From Clostridia bacterium (GTDB lineage Bacteria > Bacillota > Clostridia > RGIG6154): a stretch of 7,785 nt of DNA. The DNA is taken from the NCBI GenBank assembly GCA_017622395.1, contig JAGARF010000181.1:1-7785 (forward strand), in the 5' to 3' direction. The position numbers were made by a program, and so were the translations under genes. Below the pieces are notes generated by a model. It ran no database searches. It had not been told where the DNA came from and was given only the letters and a program-made list of their open reading frames with translations. Within the stretch, counting starts at the first letter, position 1, and every line of letters begins with the position of its first letter. Shown here in pieces: positions 7,101 through 7,785 of the stretch.

Positions 7101-7785
7101 TATAATCTTTTACATTTTCCACAAGTTCTATTTCTTCATTGAATATAATTTCAAATTTTTCATTGTCGCCGTTAAGAACTGTTTCGGCAACAGTAATATC
7201 ACCTGTTTTATGTTCTCTTATATTTGATTTAACGAGCTTCCAGTTTTTAATAATCATTGCAGATAAATCAGAATCAAGTTCCATATATCCTGTTTTAGGT
7301 GCGGTTAAATCAGGATCTTTTTCTGCATTGTATTCTGCATAATCAATTTCTGTATTCCATACATCAAGAAGCTGGTTGTCCAGAACAACTGTACCGGTTG
7401 CTCCCATTTTATCAACAACATAGCTATATGTTTTTAAATCACTGCTTAACCCGTTAGGTGTGTTAAGCGTTGCACTTCCTTTTGTAAGAACACCTTTTTC
7501 TGTTGCAGTATCTGTTACATATTTATAAACTTCGCTGTAGCTTCCTGACTGTAGGTTCCTGAAATTTGAATATGTAATACCTAAATCATATTTCGCTGGA
7601 ACTACGGCATCAGCTGATGCAGGGTTCAAGCCTTTCAGTGTTTTGTTGTCAGTATTTTTTGCATCATATATTGCTATTGCGCGTGTGTTTGTTCTTGCTG
7701 TCCCCTGAGATGCTGTTTCCCAGAATGCTGATGAATACTTTATACCATTTGGATATCTTCTGTATGCACCATTTTGCTTACTCGC
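4189..7785 (-). CDS. Modular surface protein with Ig-like, jelly-roll and C-terminal SLH domains (5' end off the right edge)
   Basis: The last 1,198 residues of a large wall-anchored protein are visible; numbering starts at the right edge. The frame is open to base 7785. The possible TTG start at 7629 has no ribosome site and lies inside continuous coding sequence, so it is not the real start. Residues 1-195 are not recognised. Two tandem SbsA-type Ig-like modules occupy about 200-382, marked by IIFNEEIE and LTFNGEID and by VLTGFGYE and VLEGLGYE. A jelly-roll-like module follows at about 385-620 (ALTFKMKHYGSNASILFFN, ending ISEIVVSGY), then two Ig/FN3-like regions at about 625-822. A helical tandem module lies at 825-969, eight glycines between Pro/Thr stretches at 977-984, and three SLH repeats at 1018-1192 with TREQ, TRED and TRAQ. 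The SLH end should bind pyruvylated wall polymer. The jelly roll suggests glycan binding; an enzyme domain may lie upstream of the edge. Confidence 0.9.
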   Translation of the reverse strand, partial: ASKQNGAYRRYPNGIKYSSAFWETASQGTARTNTRAIAIYDAKNTDNKTLKGLNPASADAVVPAKYDLGITYSNFRNLQSGSYSEVYKYVTDTATEKGVLTKGSATLNTPNGLSSDLKTYSYVVDKMGATGTVVLDNQLLDVWNTEIDYAEYNAEKDPDLTAPKTGYMELDSDLSAMIIKNWKLVKSNIREHKTGDITVAETVLNGDNEKFEIIFNEEIELVENVKDYIKLSLGGNNIDYAYIAEGNKITITPDGGLVPDEQYDVKVLTGFGYEALTVKNDIDASYMYVSAVGDLSVTDVFAGYKEMHLTFNGEIDRVTEADFKEKVKIYDNGEEITYNLSIEGKKAVLSLNTSLERDKIYDLNVLEGLGYEKVTVKQDKKNYFILGDVWKADLSGTGLPAYMKVSSYNSAGKAKVAVSDNTIYLQDAAYAYLEVIDAVNNLEKYALTFKMKHYGSNASILFFNTDGAKSAHIQYSKVTGYGWRTNGESYQLKDYLYYNAEDKSNNKDSISKSGTASENPVAITGTTAFASFFSDEKGIIRITLPEENAPEYTYKVDKKGTVADLYINNSYVSTLDAKSQIETAASKGNIIFAASGADAKPTVERPVVAISEIVVSGYKEYTDGGVKIVEDERNISGTSATGSLKIRNYFADESKTAAVLVAAYGENGKFLGVRKVIDVYLTPGQIETATYSFTASEEIKEIKVELIDEEIMPYDAEIEVKSALQTDFENNVITVKGKVAPYKKDRTVYMLLAKDEGFVTPWSGTTETDGNLTVINIPAEAESFEYTLSYKELLDVEPYKMSIYAVTWKNGVKLKKLGVYNYARNEDVLAFAETVKTTKTTYEEIEKYAQSLGIELSFADTSYKQGVLIETIYDERGTITNKNDLSGVMLMAKARADMLSEIHKNASTAAFVNKAITDHASMAGLNLTQYNALNSAQKIIVCTGFVNADYESLGYAEFVKAFNSAVLSVTAVTPPAGGGGGGGGFTTPPTPAKPKVEVTVGPDEYTGKDAVEIIGGKQGFADMEGYEWAETAVNALADEGVISGIGNKMFNPEGIVTREQIAKMIVSVLNVLDNSLTSDYSDVDKSGWAVNFIASAKKAGIMKGVSETEFAPHSAVTREDLAVILYRATLKKDKKYETRKTDFTDKDLISHYAKEAVEFMAGEGIINGFEDGSFKPKAPATRAQAAVLIYNALVGGGK
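4199..4203 (-). promoter_or_regulatory. Ribosome binding site of the 947-residue SLH gene, inside the upstream gene
   Basis: The minus strand reads GGAGG here, within codons for the last glycines of the upstream protein. It lies six bases before the ATG at 4192 and nine before the second ATG at 4189, so either Met of the MM start could be used. The upstream TGA overlaps the first ATG as ATGA, a typical arrangement for translational coupling. Confidence 0.8.
4210..4734 (-). repeat. Three C-terminal SLH repeats of the large surface protein
   Basis: Three canonical SLH units can be read. Unit one runs from FADMEGYEWAETAVNALADEG through MFNPEGIVTREQIAKMI. Unit two runs from YSDVDKSGWAVNFIASAKKAG through FAPHSAVTREDLAVILYRA. 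Unit three runs from FTDKDLISHYAKEAVEFMAGEG through FKPKAPATRAQAAVLIYNAL. All three keep the F/Y-x-D start, the G-x-x-x-G turn and a TRxx motif, so a functional wall anchor is likely. Only four residues follow the last unit. Confidence 0.95.
4834..4857 (-). repeat. Octaglycine linker
   Basis: Eight successive Gly codons are flanked by TPPA on one side and FTTPPTPAKP on the other. The codons are mixed (GGA, GGC, GGT), so this is not a pure nucleotide repeat. It marks a flexible hinge between the extracellular modules and the SLH anchor. Confidence 0.9.
4879..5313 (-). repeat. Probable tandem helical module before the SLH anchor
   Basis: About 145 residues rich in helix-forming sequence appear to hold two related units. 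The first includes IEKYAQSLGIELSFADTS and the second ITDHASMAGLNLTQYNALN. Each is followed by about 30 more residues ending in a helix that finishes with alanines (LMAKA, FNSAV). The units align by eye at the A-x-x-x-G-hydrophobic-x-L core. I do not recognise a named family. The position, between beta modules and the linker, suggests a spacer or protein-contact module. Confidence 0.45.
6637..7185 (-). repeat. Two tandem SbsA-type Ig-like modules
   Basis: Two units of about 90-98 residues align by eye. The first has FEIIFNEEIE, then YIKLSLGGNNIDY, ITITPDGGL, YDVKVLTGFGYEALTVK. The second has MHLTFNGEID, then KVKIYDNGEEITY, AVLSLNTSL, YDLNVLEGLGYEKVTVK. The order and the F-N-x-x-I-x opening strand fit the SbsA_Ig (Big_5-like) modules common in SLH and other Gram-positive surface proteins, where they act as spacers or stalks. 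Confidence 0.7.

Noticed and set aside
7627..7629. TTG as the start of the large SLH protein
   Set aside because: There is no ribosome site upstream and no signal peptide after it. The same frame continues without a stop for 52 more codons to the edge, with composition like the rest of the protein.

Overview
The window is a low-GC (A+T-rich by eye) stretch that codes entirely on the minus strand. It holds three consecutive genes for large exported proteins, and no RNA gene, mobile element or CRISPR array was seen. The Shine-Dalgarno sequences are strong (GGAGG-type), the signal peptides are of Gram-positive type, and two of the three proteins carry S-layer homology (SLH) repeats. This suggests a low-GC Gram-positive of the Clostridia type. 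Anaerobic gut or rumen plant-polysaccharide degraders such as Monoglobus, which carry many SLH-anchored carbohydrate-active enzymes, are a plausible comparison. That taxonomic idea is inference from protein style only.

Layout in the direction of transcription (right to left). Gene A (7785 to 4189) enters through the right edge and ends inside the window. It is a modular surface protein: an unrecognised N-terminal part, two tandem SbsA-type Ig-like modules, a large jelly-roll-like module, two Ig/FN3-like regions, a probable tandem helical module, an octaglycine linker and three canonical SLH repeats. Gene B (4192 to 1349) overlaps gene A by four bases (ATGA). It is complete, with a signal peptide, three degenerate N-terminal SLH repeats and about 770 residues of beta-rich sequence without a recognisable catalytic motif. 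Gene C (1308 to 1) starts 40 bases after gene B and leaves through the left edge. It has a signal peptide, a LamG-like jelly roll, and the start of a right-handed beta-helix enzyme resembling GH141 and related families.

The tight spacing, the coupled start of gene B and the absence of any terminator between the genes indicate one operon. The likely theme is a cell-wall-anchored apparatus for binding and breaking down a polysaccharide. Genes A and B would attach to secondary cell-wall polymer through SLH repeats, while gene C supplies a secreted or surface-associated hydrolase or lyase. No promoter, terminator or regulator lies in the window; the operon's promoter must be to the right of base 7785 and its end to the left of base 1.
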